Shown here one piece after another: positions 50,367-58,857 of a stretch of 64,000 bases of DNA. This DNA is from Litoreibacter ponti (GTDB taxonomy: Bacteria; Pseudomonadota; Alphaproteobacteria; Rhodobacterales; Rhodobacteraceae), in assembly GCF_003054285.1 (NCBI RefSeq), contig NZ_QBKS01000001.1, positions 1,550,001 to 1,614,000 of the forward strand. Reading direction: 5' to 3'. Under the pieces are notes generated by a model. The model was not told where the DNA came from, made no database searches, and saw only the letters and a program-made list of their open reading frames with translations. How positions within the stretch are numbered: the stretch's first letter is position 1; each line of letters starts with the position of its first letter. Both the position numbers and the translations under genes were made by a program.

Positions 50367-51056
50367 TCAGGAGATAGAGATCAGCCCAAGCATATACTTC
50401 ACCTTGGTCACCCAGTTCGCCGCGCGGTAGTCGAGCAACTCATTGTCGCATTGCGGCGGGTTGTCCGGCGCGCCCGGCTCGCAGCGCACGAAGATCACCG
50501 GCTTGGGCTTGAAGGACACCATCTTCCACTCGTTGTGCCCGGTCTCGGTGTCGAAGTCGAAATAGGCGTTCTCCACCTGATAGACGACGTAGTCGGTATC
50601 GGCGGCCTTTTCCGCGACCCGATCCTGGCAATACTCGAGGAATTTCGCCTCGCCGGTGCTGGTAAAGCTCTTCTCCAGCGGCAGGTCCAGCGAGACAGAA
50701 TAAACCTGGTAGGAGGTCTCTTCCTTGCTCATGCCGGACGCGGTCATCACGTAGCTCAGGGCCTGCGAGAATTGCTTGCCCACGGTGTTTTGCGCGTGGA
50801 AGGTCACCTTGTCCTTGTCGATCTGAAGATCCGCCATCTCCAGCGAACACAAAGGTGTCGCCTCGAACTGGCCGGTGGGCTTGTAGAAGGCATAGGCCTT
50901 GCCGGGCCACGGCGCGTTCAGCCGGTCCGAGTTCACGTGGCGCTTGTGGTAGAGCACGTCGTCAAAGCTCACCGTCAGGAAATGGCTCGCGGTAAAGGCG
51001 ATCAGCAGCGCCGAGCCGAAGATCACCAGCGGGTAAAAGATCAGTTTGTTTTTCAT
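50367..51056 (-). CDS. Membrane-anchored protein of unknown function
   Basis: This 229-residue protein starts at ATG 51056 with one N-terminal hydrophobic segment (LIFYPLVIFGSALLIAFTASHFL) that is probably a membrane anchor or uncleaved signal. The periplasmic part has cysteines in ATPLCSLEMADL, LEYCQDRVAEK, FVRCEPGAPDNPPQCDNELL, suggesting disulfides. I recognise no family. A 38-residue cysteine-rich peptide gene ends ten bases upstream on the same strand, so the two form a small unit. mtnP converges from the other side. Confidence 0.72.
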   Translation of the reverse strand: MKNKLIFYPLVIFGSALLIAFTASHFLTVSFDDVLYHKRHVNSDRLNAPWPGKAYAFYKPTGQFEATPLCSLEMADLQIDKDKVTFHAQNTVGKQFSQALSYVMTASGMSKEETSYQVYSVSLDLPLEKSFTSTGEAKFLEYCQDRVAEKAADTDYVVYQVENAYFDFDTETGHNEWKMVSFKPKPVIFVRCEPGAPDNPPQCDNELLDYRAANWVTKVKYMLGLISIS

Positions 51057-51066
51057 GACACCGCCC

Positions 51067-51183
51067 TCATTTCGGGCAGCAGAGGTTCCCACCGCAATTG
51101 TAATACCCCTCCGGGCAATCTGCGGCGGCGACGGAAAAACTGGCGGCTAACAGGCCCAGGAGGGCCACAGTCAAAAGGCGCAT
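51067..51183 (-). CDS. Small cysteine-rich secreted peptide
   Basis: This short frame encodes 38 residues. A Sec-type signal (MRLLTVALLGLLAASFSVAAA) is followed by a 17-residue mature part, DCPEGYYNCGGNLCCPK, with four cysteines and a Tyr-Tyr pair. The ATG (51183) has AGGAG eight bases upstream and the frame closes at TGA 51069-51067. It is followed by the membrane protein gene after ten bases. The Cys spacing suggests two disulfides. I recognise similar short CPxGYYxCGGxxCC peptides in Rhodobacteraceae but know of no function. Confidence 0.7.
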   Translation of the reverse strand: MRLLTVALLGLLAASFSVAAADCPEGYYNCGGNLCCPK

Positions 51184-51399
51184 TGGTCAAACTCCTGAAA
51201 GAAAAAGGTATGTGTGCTGTGCGCTCATCATAGCACAGGCCGCGCCATCCCCCTTGTGAGAAAAGTGTGACGCCGGGCGCCGTTCGGCTATGTTTTTCTT
51301 GCGTTTTCAGCGTTTTACGATTTCACACCCGAGACTCGCTTCCCTAGCGTAAACTCAGGCCCACCTGAGGGTAGATTTTTCAACAAGGGGATTTTTCGC

Positions 51400-52227
51400 A
51401 TGGACAGCGCAGCCATCAAACTTGTTCAAAGCAAGCTGAAAGACATGGGCCACTATTCTGGCCGTATCGATGGGGACCGTGGCCCCAAGACCCACGCCGC
51501 CGTCAAGAAGGGCATCCCGCAGATCGGCGGCACGCCGCCCGCGGGATGGGACCGCCACAATGGCAAGCGCCAGACGATCATGTTCCTGCAGATGTATTGC
51601 CACGCCAATGACGTGGATGCGGGCACCGTGGACGGGTTCTGGGGGCCGCAGACCGCCTGGGCCGCGGACGCGCTCGAAGAGAAGCTGAAATCGGGCTTCG
51701 TGCATGCATGGCGCGATGTGGAGCCCGCCAAGCCCGAGAAGTTCAAATTCTGCAAACAGTCCGAGATGACGTCGTTCTATGGGCCCCACGGCATCCCCGG
51801 CGGGCGCTCGCCCAAGCTGGTCTCGGTGCCCTGCCCCTGGCCCTTGAAGATCGCGTGGAACAAGAGCCAGCGCCGCTCGGGCTTCAAGGTCCACGAGAAG
51901 GTCGCCGACAGCCTCGGCGAGATCGTCGAGCGCGTGCATGAGCAGTACGGGCTGGCCGAGATCACCCGGCTGGGCTTCGATCTGTTCGGTGGCGACTACA
52001 ACCCGCGCAAGATGCGCGGCGGCTCGAAATGGTCGACCCATTCCTGGGGCATCGCCATCGACTTCGATCCGGAGCGCAACCGCCTGAAATGGGGCCGCGG
52101 CCGCGCCAGCTTCGCCCATCCCGACTGCACCGACTTCTGGGAAATCTGGGAGCGGAACGGCTGGACCTCGCTGGGCCGTGTGCGCAACTTCGACTGGATG
52201 CATGTGCAGGCCGCCAGCCTGGGCTAG
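51400..52227 (+). CDS. Peptidoglycan-binding M15-family peptidase without signal peptide
   Basis: This 275-residue protein has two peptidoglycan-binding-like segments (LVQSKLKDMGHYSGRIDGDRG at residues 9-29 and IMFLQMYCHANDVDAGTVDGFWG at 60-82). Its catalytic M15/VanY domain has the motif Ser212-x-His214-x-x-Gly-x-Ala-x-Asp221 and Asp265-x-x-His268 (DWMHVQ), complete zinc ligands for a D-Ala-D-Ala or L-Ala-D-Glu peptidase. There is no Sec signal. Such enzymes may be phage or GTA endolysins or type VI effectors. Apt follows after 56 bases. Confidence 0.85.
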   Translation: MDSAAIKLVQSKLKDMGHYSGRIDGDRGPKTHAAVKKGIPQIGGTPPAGWDRHNGKRQTIMFLQMYCHANDVDAGTVDGFWGPQTAWAADALEEKLKSGFVHAWRDVEPAKPEKFKFCKQSEMTSFYGPHGIPGGRSPKLVSVPCPWPLKIAWNKSQRRSGFKVHEKVADSLGEIVERVHEQYGLAEITRLGFDLFGGDYNPRKMRGGSKWSTHSWGIAIDFDPERNRLKWGRGRASFAHPDCTDFWEIWERNGWTSLGRVRNFDWMHVQAASLG

Positions 52228-52283
52228 CGCCACGCGCGCCCTTGGGGTATCCGGGTTTGGTGCTGTTCAACTCCGGAGCCCCA

Positions 52284-52811
52284 ATGCAGGTCAAAGACTA
52301 CATCCGCACCATCCCTGACTTCCCCCATGAGGGGATCATGTTCCGGGACGTCACCACGCTGTTTCTGGACCCGCGCGGCTTCCGCATGGCTATCGACCAG
52401 CTGCTGCACCCCTATGCAGGGCAGCGCTTCGACAAGGTGGCAGGGCTGGAGGCGCGCGGCTTCATCCTGGGCGGCGCGATTGCGCATCAGCTGTCGGTGG
52501 GCTTTGTGCCGATCCGCAAGAAGGGCAAGCTGCCGGGCAGCACGATCGAGCAGGACTACCAGCTGGAATATGGCCAAGCGACCGTGGAGCTTCATGATGA
52601 CAGCCTGCAGCCTGGCGAGAAGGTGCTGCTGATCGACGACCTGCTGGCCACGGGTGGCACCGCCGAGGCCGGCATCAAACTGATCGAGAAGCTGGGGGCC
52701 GAGGTGGTCGGCTGCGGCTTCATCATCGACCTGCCAGAGCTTGGCGGACGCGCCAAGCTGGAGGCGATGGGCCAGGAGGTCCACGCGCTCTGCCAGTTCG
52801 AGGGCGCCTGA
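52284..52811 (+). CDS. apt: Adenine phosphoribosyltransferase
   Basis: Apt converts adenine plus PRPP to AMP. ATG 52284 gives 175 residues (MQVKDYIRTIPDFPHEGIMFRDVTTLF). The PRPP loop is VLLIDDLLATGGTAEA, with LEARGFILGG and RKKGKLPG upstream, the classic Apt motifs. It can take the adenine that MtnP releases, closing methylthioadenosine salvage. A longer in-frame reading from 52029 overlaps the M15 gene and is rejected. Confidence 0.97.
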   Translation: MQVKDYIRTIPDFPHEGIMFRDVTTLFLDPRGFRMAIDQLLHPYAGQRFDKVAGLEARGFILGGAIAHQLSVGFVPIRKKGKLPGSTIEQDYQLEYGQATVELHDDSLQPGEKVLLIDDLLATGGTAEAGIKLIEKLGAEVVGCGFIIDLPELGGRAKLEAMGQEVHALCQFEGA

Positions 52812-52880
52812 GCGGCATTTACAAAGCGGGATGGCGCGGGTCTACTGCGGGCCTGTCCCCTGTTTAAAGGCCCCGCGCCA

Positions 52881-53243
52881 ATGCCTCTGCTCGCCACGGT
52901 CCTGATCGGGCTGATCGCCCTGCTGCATCTCTATATCGCCTGGTTCGAGATGTTCGCCTGGACAAGCCGTGGCCCGAGAATTTTCCGCAGCTTCCCACGC
53001 GACCTATTCGAGCCGACGAAAGCAATGGCCGCCAATCAGGGGCTCTATAACGGTTTTCTGGCCGCGGGGCTGATCTGGGCCTTGCTCATTGGGACACCTG
53101 CGTGGCAGGTGAACGTGGCCACGTTTTTCCTGCTTTGCGTCGCCGTGGCCGGGGTATTCGGAGCCGCGACCGCGTCGCGGCGCATCCTCTATGTGCAGAC
53201 CGTCCCGGCCTGCCTGGCTTTGGGCGCGCTCTATCTCGGGTGA
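52881..53243 (+). CDS. DUF1304 membrane protein
   Basis: This 120-residue protein has four hydrophobic helices (ATVLIGLIALLHLYIAWFEMFAW, GLYNGFLAAGLIWALLIGT, VATFFLLCVAVAGVFGAAT and VQTVPACLALGALYLG) and the family's IAWFEMFAWTSRGPRIF motif. DUF1304 proteins are small membrane proteins of unknown role. It is followed by a perfect 22-base palindrome. Confidence 0.88.
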   Translation: MPLLATVLIGLIALLHLYIAWFEMFAWTSRGPRIFRSFPRDLFEPTKAMAANQGLYNGFLAAGLIWALLIGTPAWQVNVATFFLLCVAVAGVFGAATASRRILYVQTVPACLALGALYLG

Positions 53244-53246
53244 GGT

Positions 53247-53268
53247 GAAGCCGCGTCGACGCGGCTTC
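53247..53268. terminator. 22-base perfect palindrome between convergent genes
   Basis: The bases GAAGCCGCGTCGACGCGGCTTC form a stem of 9 bp around a TCGA centre. It abuts the stop of the DUF1304 gene (53243) and the stop of the FAD oxidoreductase gene (53270), with no long T run. It is probably a bidirectional terminator. Confidence 0.7.
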
Positions 53269-54677
53269 TACCCCACCACCGCGCCCGGGTTCATGATCCC
53301 CTTGGGATCCAGCGCCGCCTTGATCGCGCGCATTGCCGCGAGTTTTGCCGGGTCGCCGTATCGGTTCAGATCGTAGACCTTCAGCCGCCCGATGCCGTGC
53401 TCCGCGGAGATCGAGCCGTCCATTTCGGCCACCAGATCATGAACGACGCGCTTGACCGCGCCACGCTGATGCTCGTGATCGGCGCGGGTCTTCCCGGGCT
53501 GCGGGAAAACGTTGTAATGCAGGTTCCCATCGCCCACATGGCCAAAGCAGTTGATCCGGAAATCGCCAACTTGGGCCAGCGCCTGCCCGCCGCGCGCGAT
53601 AAAGTCGGGGATGCGGCCCACGGGCACCGAGATGTCGTGGGACGAGACCGAGCCGATGCGCCGGTTCGCCTCGGGGATGCTTTCACGGATCACCCAGAAA
53701 TCCCGCCGCTGCTGCTCGGATTGCGCGATGACGCCGTCGCTCACAAGATCGCGCTCTGCGGCTTCCGCAAACAGCTGCTCCAGCGCTTCCGCTGGGTCGA
53801 CGCCCGCAAAACAGCCCAGATCAACCAGCACCATCCATTCCGGCGGCGCCTCGAACGGCGCGCGGACCTCTGGTCCGACCTCCGCCAGAAAATCCAAGCC
53901 CTGCCGGTGCATCAGCTCGAAGGCCGACACCTGGCTGCCCAGCAGATCGCCCGCCAGCGCCAGAAGCGACAGCGCCGCTTCCGGGTCGCGGACGACCATC
54001 AGCGCGGCGCCTTCGGCCTGCGGCTTGGGGAACAGCCGCAGCGATGCTGCGGTGATGATGCCAAGAGAGCCCTCCGCCCCCACCAGCAGGTGGCGCATGT
54101 CATAGCCCGTGTTGTTCTTCTTCAGCCGCGACAGCCCGCGCAGGATCGAGCCGTCGGGCAGCACCGCCTCGACGCCCAGGCACAGATCGCGCGCGTTGCC
54201 GTAGCGCAGCACGTTCACCCCGCCCGCATTGGTCGCAAGGTTGCCGCCAATCCGCGCCGAGCCTTCCGAGGCGAGCGAGAGCGGAAACAGCCGGTTCACA
54301 GCATCCGCCGCGTCTTGCACCGAAGACAGGATCGCGCCCGCTTCGGCCACCATGACATTCTCGTCCGGCCAGACCTCCCGGATCGCGGTCATGCGCTCGA
54401 GCGACAGGATCACCGGGACCGGGCCATCTTCGGCGATCTGGCCGCCGACCAGCCCAGTGCCGCCGCCATAGGGGATAATGCCCACGCCCGCGCTCGCGCA
54501 GGCGCTCACGACCGCGGCGACCTCCTGGGTCGAACCCGGCGCGATCAGAAAACCGTCGCCCCCCGCATAGCGGCCGCGGGGCTCTTCAAGATAATTTGGG
54601 GTCAGGTCGCGAAAGGCCGCCGCGGGCAGCCTCGCTTTCAAATCCGCGCGGAACGCGTCTGTCACAGAATTCAACAT
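53268..54677 (-). CDS. FAD-binding oxidoreductase (GlcD / D-2-hydroxyacid dehydrogenase type)
   Basis: This 469-residue flavoprotein of the FAD-linked oxidase family, related to D-lactate, D-2-hydroxyglutarate or glycolate dehydrogenases, has the FAD-binding motif IIPYGGGTGLVGGQ at about residue 70. GSARIGGNLATNAGGVNVLRYGNARD follows, and the C-terminal domain has FGHVGDGNLHYNVF and SAEHGIG. The substrate D-2-hydroxyacid is not settled. The stop lies inside the palindrome region. The start is ATG 54677. Confidence 0.92.
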   Translation of the reverse strand: MLNSVTDAFRADLKARLPAAAFRDLTPNYLEEPRGRYAGGDGFLIAPGSTQEVAAVVSACASAGVGIIPYGGGTGLVGGQIAEDGPVPVILSLERMTAIREVWPDENVMVAEAGAILSSVQDAADAVNRLFPLSLASEGSARIGGNLATNAGGVNVLRYGNARDLCLGVEAVLPDGSILRGLSRLKKNNTGYDMRHLLVGAEGSLGIITAASLRLFPKPQAEGAALMVVRDPEAALSLLALAGDLLGSQVSAFELMHRQGLDFLAEVGPEVRAPFEAPPEWMVLVDLGCFAGVDPAEALEQLFAEAAERDLVSDGVIAQSEQQRRDFWVIRESIPEANRRIGSVSSHDISVPVGRIPDFIARGGQALAQVGDFRINCFGHVGDGNLHYNVFPQPGKTRADHEHQRGAVKRVVHDLVAEMDGSISAEHGIGRLKVYDLNRYGDPAKLAAMRAIKAALDPKGIMNPGAVVG

Positions 54678-54712
54678 GACCGCCTTATCGCGCGCGCCCG
54701 GGGGAAGGACAA

Positions 54713-55531
54713 CTACTCGCCGCTCGCGCGCAGATAGGCCGGTCGCAGGGTGATCACCGTGGGGCGTTGCGGCAGGGTGCGCAGGGACAGCTCGATCGAC
54801 GAGCCGCCGCGCCGCTCGATGTCGAACTGCTGGGACATGCCGCTGACAAATTCGCGCAAGGACGCGTCGCCCCAGTAATGCATCGGGATCACCACCGACG
54901 AGCGCAAGCGCGTCAGCACCTCGATCATCGTAGGCAGATCCAGCGTCAGCCCGCCATCGACCGGGGCCATCACCACGTCGAGCCGCCCAAGGGCCGCAAA
55001 CTGCGCATCATCGGGCATGTGGTGGAGGTGGCCCAGATGGCCGATGCAGAGCCCCGCCACCTCGAAGACGAAGATGGAGTTGCCGTATTTCTCGACCCCG
55101 CCGGAGTATTGATTGCGAATATCCGTGGGCACGTTGCGCACCAGCATCTCGCCCAGATCAAGGTGATGCTCATTGGGCGTACGCCCGTCGCCCCAGCCTT
55201 TCAACACATGGGGGATGCGCTCGTCCGGCAGGGCCGTCCAATGACTGTCATGGGCGTGGTTCATCGTGACGACAGTCGGCACGAAATCAACGCTGCCCAG
55301 AAACCCGGTGTAATCGGTGGCCACGGAAAGCCCGCCCGCCGTTTCCAGAAGGAAGGTCGCATGGGCCACGTAGTTCAGCCGGACGGAGTATTCCTCCAGC
55401 GCGTCGCCAAACGCCGCGCGGTGCACATATTCGATGCCCGGCGCATCGGCTAGGGCAATGCAATGGCTGGGACGGCGATCCTGTGCCGCGGCCATCATCG
55501 GAAGAAGAAGAAAGAGAAGAACCCACCGCAT
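54713..55531 (-). CDS. Secreted metallo-beta-lactamase fold hydrolase (UlaG-like)
   Basis: This 272-residue protein has a Sec signal peptide (MRWVLLFLLLPMMAAAQ). MBL-fold elements are LNYVAHATFLLETAGGLSVATDYTGF, TVVTMNHAHDSHWT (the metal motif HAHDSH), IGHLGHLHHMP and VIPMHYWGD. This arrangement resembles UlaG/beta-lactamase_2-type hydrolases. The substrate is unknown. The position in the periplasm is inferred from the signal. It lies 36 bases upstream of the FAD oxidoreductase gene on the same strand. Confidence 0.85.
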   Translation of the reverse strand: MRWVLLFLLLPMMAAAQDRRPSHCIALADAPGIEYVHRAAFGDALEEYSVRLNYVAHATFLLETAGGLSVATDYTGFLGSVDFVPTVVTMNHAHDSHWTALPDERIPHVLKGWGDGRTPNEHHLDLGEMLVRNVPTDIRNQYSGGVEKYGNSIFVFEVAGLCIGHLGHLHHMPDDAQFAALGRLDVVMAPVDGGLTLDLPTMIEVLTRLRSSVVIPMHYWGDASLREFVSGMSQQFDIERRGGSSIELSLRTLPQRPTVITLRPAYLRASGE

Positions 55532-55575
55532 GGGGTTAAGGTTAAGCGCCGAGCCGGGTCTGGCAAATCAATTCT

Positions 55576-55607
55576 GGCTTCGTTTTGGCAAAAATACTCA
55601 AATCCCG
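55576..55607 (-). repeat. Copy 2 of the 32-33-base post-stop repeat element
   Basis: On the minus strand this element reads CGGGATTTGAGTATTT... and ends TTGCCAAAACGAAGCC. It begins about ten bases after the stop of the GNAT gene at 55618, in the same direction as that gene. It matches copy 1 at 33549-33581. Confidence 0.8.
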
Positions 55608-55617
55608 CCGCTTCCGC

Positions 55618-56202
55618 CTACCCGACGTCGGTTTTTCCGCGCCGGTCGCTGCGCAAATTGGCAAACAGCACATGGTTGCGCCACCGCCCGTTGATCTGCA
55701 GGTAGCTTTGCGCAACGCCTTCGTATTTGAAGCCGGACTTCTCCAGCACCCCGCGGGAGGCGGTATTTTCGGGCAGGCAAGCGGCCTCGATCCGGCTGAG
55801 ATCGAGCGAGGTGAACGCGTAATGCACCAGCCCGAGGATGGCTTCGCGCATGTAGCCCTGCCGCGCGTAGGTCTCGCCGATCCAGTAGCCCAGCGTGCCC
55901 GCCTGCGCCGGGCCGCGGCGAATATTGTCGAGCGTGATCGCGCCCAGCAGCGCGCGGTCGTCGCGGCGTTCCATGAAGACCGGCACCGCGTTGCCATTGG
56001 CCACCGAGCGCTGCGCCCAATAGACCCGGTTGGTGAAGCTCTTGCGGGTGAGGTGATCGACCGCCCAGGACGGCTCCCACGGGGTCAGAAACTCGATCGA
56101 CGCCTGCCGCAGCGCGGCCCACGCGCGGTAATCGCCGTGCTGGGGCAGGCGCAGGGTCATGCGCTCTGTCTCGATGCGGACCTTGCGTTTGCGCTTCAGC
56201 AT
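55618..56202 (-). CDS. RimJ/RimL-type GNAT acetyltransferase
   Basis: This 194-residue GNAT protein of the RimJ group has IETERMTLRLPQHGDYRAWAALR at the start and GTLGYWIGETYARQGYMREAILGLVHYAFTSLDLSRIEAACLPENTASRGVLEKSGF, with the acetyl-CoA loop QGYMREA and the terminal ENTASRGVLEKSGFK. It may acetylate a ribosomal protein N-terminus or another target. ATG 56202 overlaps the M16 stop by one base, so it is coupled to thrC and the protease gene. Confidence 0.92.
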   Translation of the reverse strand: MLKRKRKVRIETERMTLRLPQHGDYRAWAALRQASIEFLTPWEPSWAVDHLTRKSFTNRVYWAQRSVANGNAVPVFMERRDDRALLGAITLDNIRRGPAQAGTLGYWIGETYARQGYMREAILGLVHYAFTSLDLSRIEAACLPENTASRGVLEKSGFKYEGVAQSYLQINGRWRNHVLFANLRSDRRGKTDVG

Positions 56203-57461
56203 CAGGCGGCCAGTCTCCGCGTCACGTAATCCAGCGAATGCGCAGCCTCGACCGGACCGTAAAGCGCCATGGCAGCCCGCGCGCCCGCAAGCCGCTGGGC
56301 AAAGGCGCGCACGTCGCCGGTATTGACCGCGTCGATCTTCTCAACCGTTTCCGACAGGGGGGGCACACGCCCCCAGATGCCGACCAGCCGCGCCAGACGC
56401 TCCGCGCGCGACGACGGGCTTTCCAGCCCCATCAACAGCCCCGCTTTCATCTGCGCGCGGGCGCGGTCGACCTCGGCATCCGACATATCGTCTGCGGCGC
56501 GCTTCAGCTCGTCCACGGTGATCTCCGCCAGGCCAGCGATGTCCTCGTCCGAGGTGCCCGCATAGACCGTCATCATGCCTGTGTCGGAATAGCTGCCGAT
56601 GGAGGCGTAGACCGAATAGCACAGGCCCCGCTTCTCGCGCGCCTCCTGGAACAGCCGCGATGACATGCCGCCGCCGAAGGCCGAGGCGAAGATCTGCGCG
56701 GTGTAGAAATCATCGTCGCGGTAGCCCGGGGCTTCCAACGCGAGGGTGAAATGGGCCTGCTCCAGCGCCTTGATCTCGCGCCGCTCGCCCGCGGCGAAGC
56801 GCGCGCCCTCGGTCGGCTGCGCGACCCCGGCGGTCATGTCGCCAAACATCTCTTCGGCCATGCGCACGATCATGTCGTGATCGACCGCGCCCGCCGCCGA
56901 CAGGATCAGGTTCTGCGGGCCATAGTGTTCGGAAACAAACCCGGACAGGTCCGCGCGCGAGAAGCTGCGCACCCGCTCGCTCGGCCCCAGGATCGTGCGC
57001 CCGATGGGCTGGCCCGGGTAGGCCGCCTCTTGCAGCCAATCGAAGATGATGTCGTCGGGCGTATCGAGCGACATGCCGATTTCCTGCAGGATCACGCCGC
57101 GCTCGACCTCGATCTCGCGGGTGTCAAAGACCGGGTTGCGCAGGATGTCCCCGATCACGTCCATTGCCAGCGGAACGTCATCCTTCAGCACGCGGGCGTA
57201 ATATGCGGTCACCTCGCGCGAGGTGTAGGCGTTGATATAGCCGCCCACGTCTTCGATGGCCTCGGCGATCTGCAAGGCCGAGCGCCGCTCGGTCCCTTTG
57301 AAGGCCATGTGTTCGAGGAAATGCGCGATGCCGTTCTGCTCGGCCCGCTCATGGCGTCCGCCCGCGTTAACCCAGATGCCGATGGAGGCACTTTCGAGCC
57401 CCGGCATATGCTCCGTCACGATGCGAAAGCCGTTTGGCAGGGTGTGCAAGGCCTGGGTCAT
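56202..57461 (-). CDS. M16 family zinc peptidase (mitochondrial processing peptidase-like)
   Basis: This 419-residue M16B peptidase has the inverted zinc motif HFLEH (in NGIAHFLEHMAFKGT) followed by the downstream Glu, EVERGVILQEIGMSLDTPDDIIFDWLQ, and the R/Y pair region SRLFQEAREKRGLCYSVYA near residue 280. It starts at ATG 57461, overlapping the thrC stop (ATGA). A thrC-M16-GNAT triplet is typical of Rhodobacteraceae. It probably processes peptides in the cytoplasm, as no signal peptide is seen. Confidence 0.93.
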   Translation of the reverse strand: MTQALHTLPNGFRIVTEHMPGLESASIGIWVNAGGRHERAEQNGIAHFLEHMAFKGTERRSALQIAEAIEDVGGYINAYTSREVTAYYARVLKDDVPLAMDVIGDILRNPVFDTREIEVERGVILQEIGMSLDTPDDIIFDWLQEAAYPGQPIGRTILGPSERVRSFSRADLSGFVSEHYGPQNLILSAAGAVDHDMIVRMAEEMFGDMTAGVAQPTEGARFAAGERREIKALEQAHFTLALEAPGYRDDDFYTAQIFASAFGGGMSSRLFQEAREKRGLCYSVYASIGSYSDTGMMTVYAGTSDEDIAGLAEITVDELKRAADDMSDAEVDRARAQMKAGLLMGLESPSSRAERLARLVGIWGRVPPLSETVEKIDAVNTGDVRAFAQRLAGARAAMALYGPVEAAHSLDYVTRRLAA

Positions 57462-58846
57462 GCGCCGATCCGTTCGCGGATCACCGCCTTGATCGCCTCG
57501 ACATCGCCGGGCAGCTCGGTCATGCGCTCGGGCTTGTCGAACAGGTCCGCCATGCGCGGCGGCAGCGCCGGGTGGTGCCCCGACGCGGCCTCGACCGCGG
57601 CGGGGAATTTCGCGGGGTGCGCGGTGGCGAGAGTGACCATAGGTGTCGCGCCCAGATGCGCCTCGGCCACGTGGACACCCACGGCGGAGTGCGGGCAGAG
57701 CAGCTCGCCCATCTCGGCCTGCGCGCGGGTGATCATGGCCGATGTCTGCGCTTCGCTGACCCGGCCCGACGCGTAGGTGCTTTTCAGCGCCTCGTAGGCG
57801 CCTTGGCTTACCTTGAACTCGCCCGTGGCTTTCAGGCTATCCATCTCGGCGGCCACCGCCGCGCCGTCCTGCTCGTAGGCGTAAAACAACGCCCGCTCGA
57901 AGTTGGAGCTGACCTGAATGTCCATCGACGGGCTGATTGACGGCTTCACGCCCTCGGTCGTGTAGGCGCCCGTCTCCAGCGTGCGGTGCAGGATGTCATT
58001 CTGGTTCGTGGCGATCACCAACGTCTCGATCGGCAGGCCCATCTGCTTGGCGATGTAGCCTGCGAAGATGTCGCCGAAATTGCCCGTGGGCACGGTGAAG
58101 CTGACCGTGCGGTCCGGCGCGCCCAGCGACACGGCGGAGGTGAAATAGTAGACCACCTGCGCCAGCACGCGGGCGAAGTTGATCGAGTTCACGCCCGCCA
58201 GCCGCACGCCGTCGCGGAAGTCGAAATCGTTGAACATGTCTTTGACGGCCGCCTGGCAGGTGTCGAAATCGCCCTCGACCGCCAACGCGTGCACATTGGC
58301 CTCGGACGGGGTCGTCATCTGGCGGCGCTGCACGTCGGAGACGCGGCCATTGGGGAACAGGATGAAGACGTCGACCGCATCAAGGCCGCGAAACGCCTCG
58401 ATCGCGGCAGAACCCGTGTCGCCCGAGGTTGCGCCGACGATCGTCACCCGCTCGCCCGAACGGCTCAGCGCCTTCTGGAACATCTGCCCGATCATCTGCA
58501 TGGCGAAGTCCTTGAAGGCCAAGGTCGGCCCGTGGAACAGCTCCAGCAGGAAGTGGTTGGGTCCAAGCTGCACCATCGGCGCGCGGGCGTCGTGGCCGAA
58601 GCCCGCATAGGCGCACGCGATGATCTCGCGGAACTCGGCGTCGGTGAAGGTGTCGCCGATGAAGGGCTTCATCACAGTAAAGGCGACGTCCTCATACGTC
58701 GCACCGCGCATCGCGCGAATGGCGTCCGCATCCAGCGTCGGGATCGTCTCGGGCAGGTAAAGCCCCCCGTCGCGGGCGAGGCCGGTGAGCATCGCCTGCT
58801 CGAAGCTCAGCACAGGGGCTTTGCCGCGGGTCGAGATGTAGCGCAT
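57458..58846 (-). CDS. thrC: Threonine synthase
   Basis: ThrC makes threonine from O-phosphohomoserine with PLP. ATG 58846 (behind AAGGAA) gives 462 residues: MRYISTRGKAPVLSFEQAMLTGLARDGGLYLPE, the PLP Lys in HGPTLAFKDFAMQMIGQM, ATSGDTGSAAIEAF and VPTGNFGDIFAGYIAKQMGLP. It is the last step of the branch begun by LysC. The downstream M16 gene overlaps its end. Confidence 0.97.
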   Translation of the reverse strand: MRYISTRGKAPVLSFEQAMLTGLARDGGLYLPETIPTLDADAIRAMRGATYEDVAFTVMKPFIGDTFTDAEFREIIACAYAGFGHDARAPMVQLGPNHFLLELFHGPTLAFKDFAMQMIGQMFQKALSRSGERVTIVGATSGDTGSAAIEAFRGLDAVDVFILFPNGRVSDVQRRQMTTPSEANVHALAVEGDFDTCQAAVKDMFNDFDFRDGVRLAGVNSINFARVLAQVVYYFTSAVSLGAPDRTVSFTVPTGNFGDIFAGYIAKQMGLPIETLVIATNQNDILHRTLETGAYTTEGVKPSISPSMDIQVSSNFERALFYAYEQDGAAVAAEMDSLKATGEFKVSQGAYEALKSTYASGRVSEAQTSAMITRAQAEMGELLCPHSAVGVHVAEAHLGATPMVTLATAHPAKFPAAVEAASGHHPALPPRMADLFDKPERMTELPGDVEAIKAVIRERIGA

Positions 58847-58857
58847 GGGGTGTTCCT

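Noticed and set aside
52029..52283. N-terminal extension of Apt over the M15 peptidase
   Set aside because: Apt has a standard start at 52284 and the extension reads the peptidase gene in another frame.
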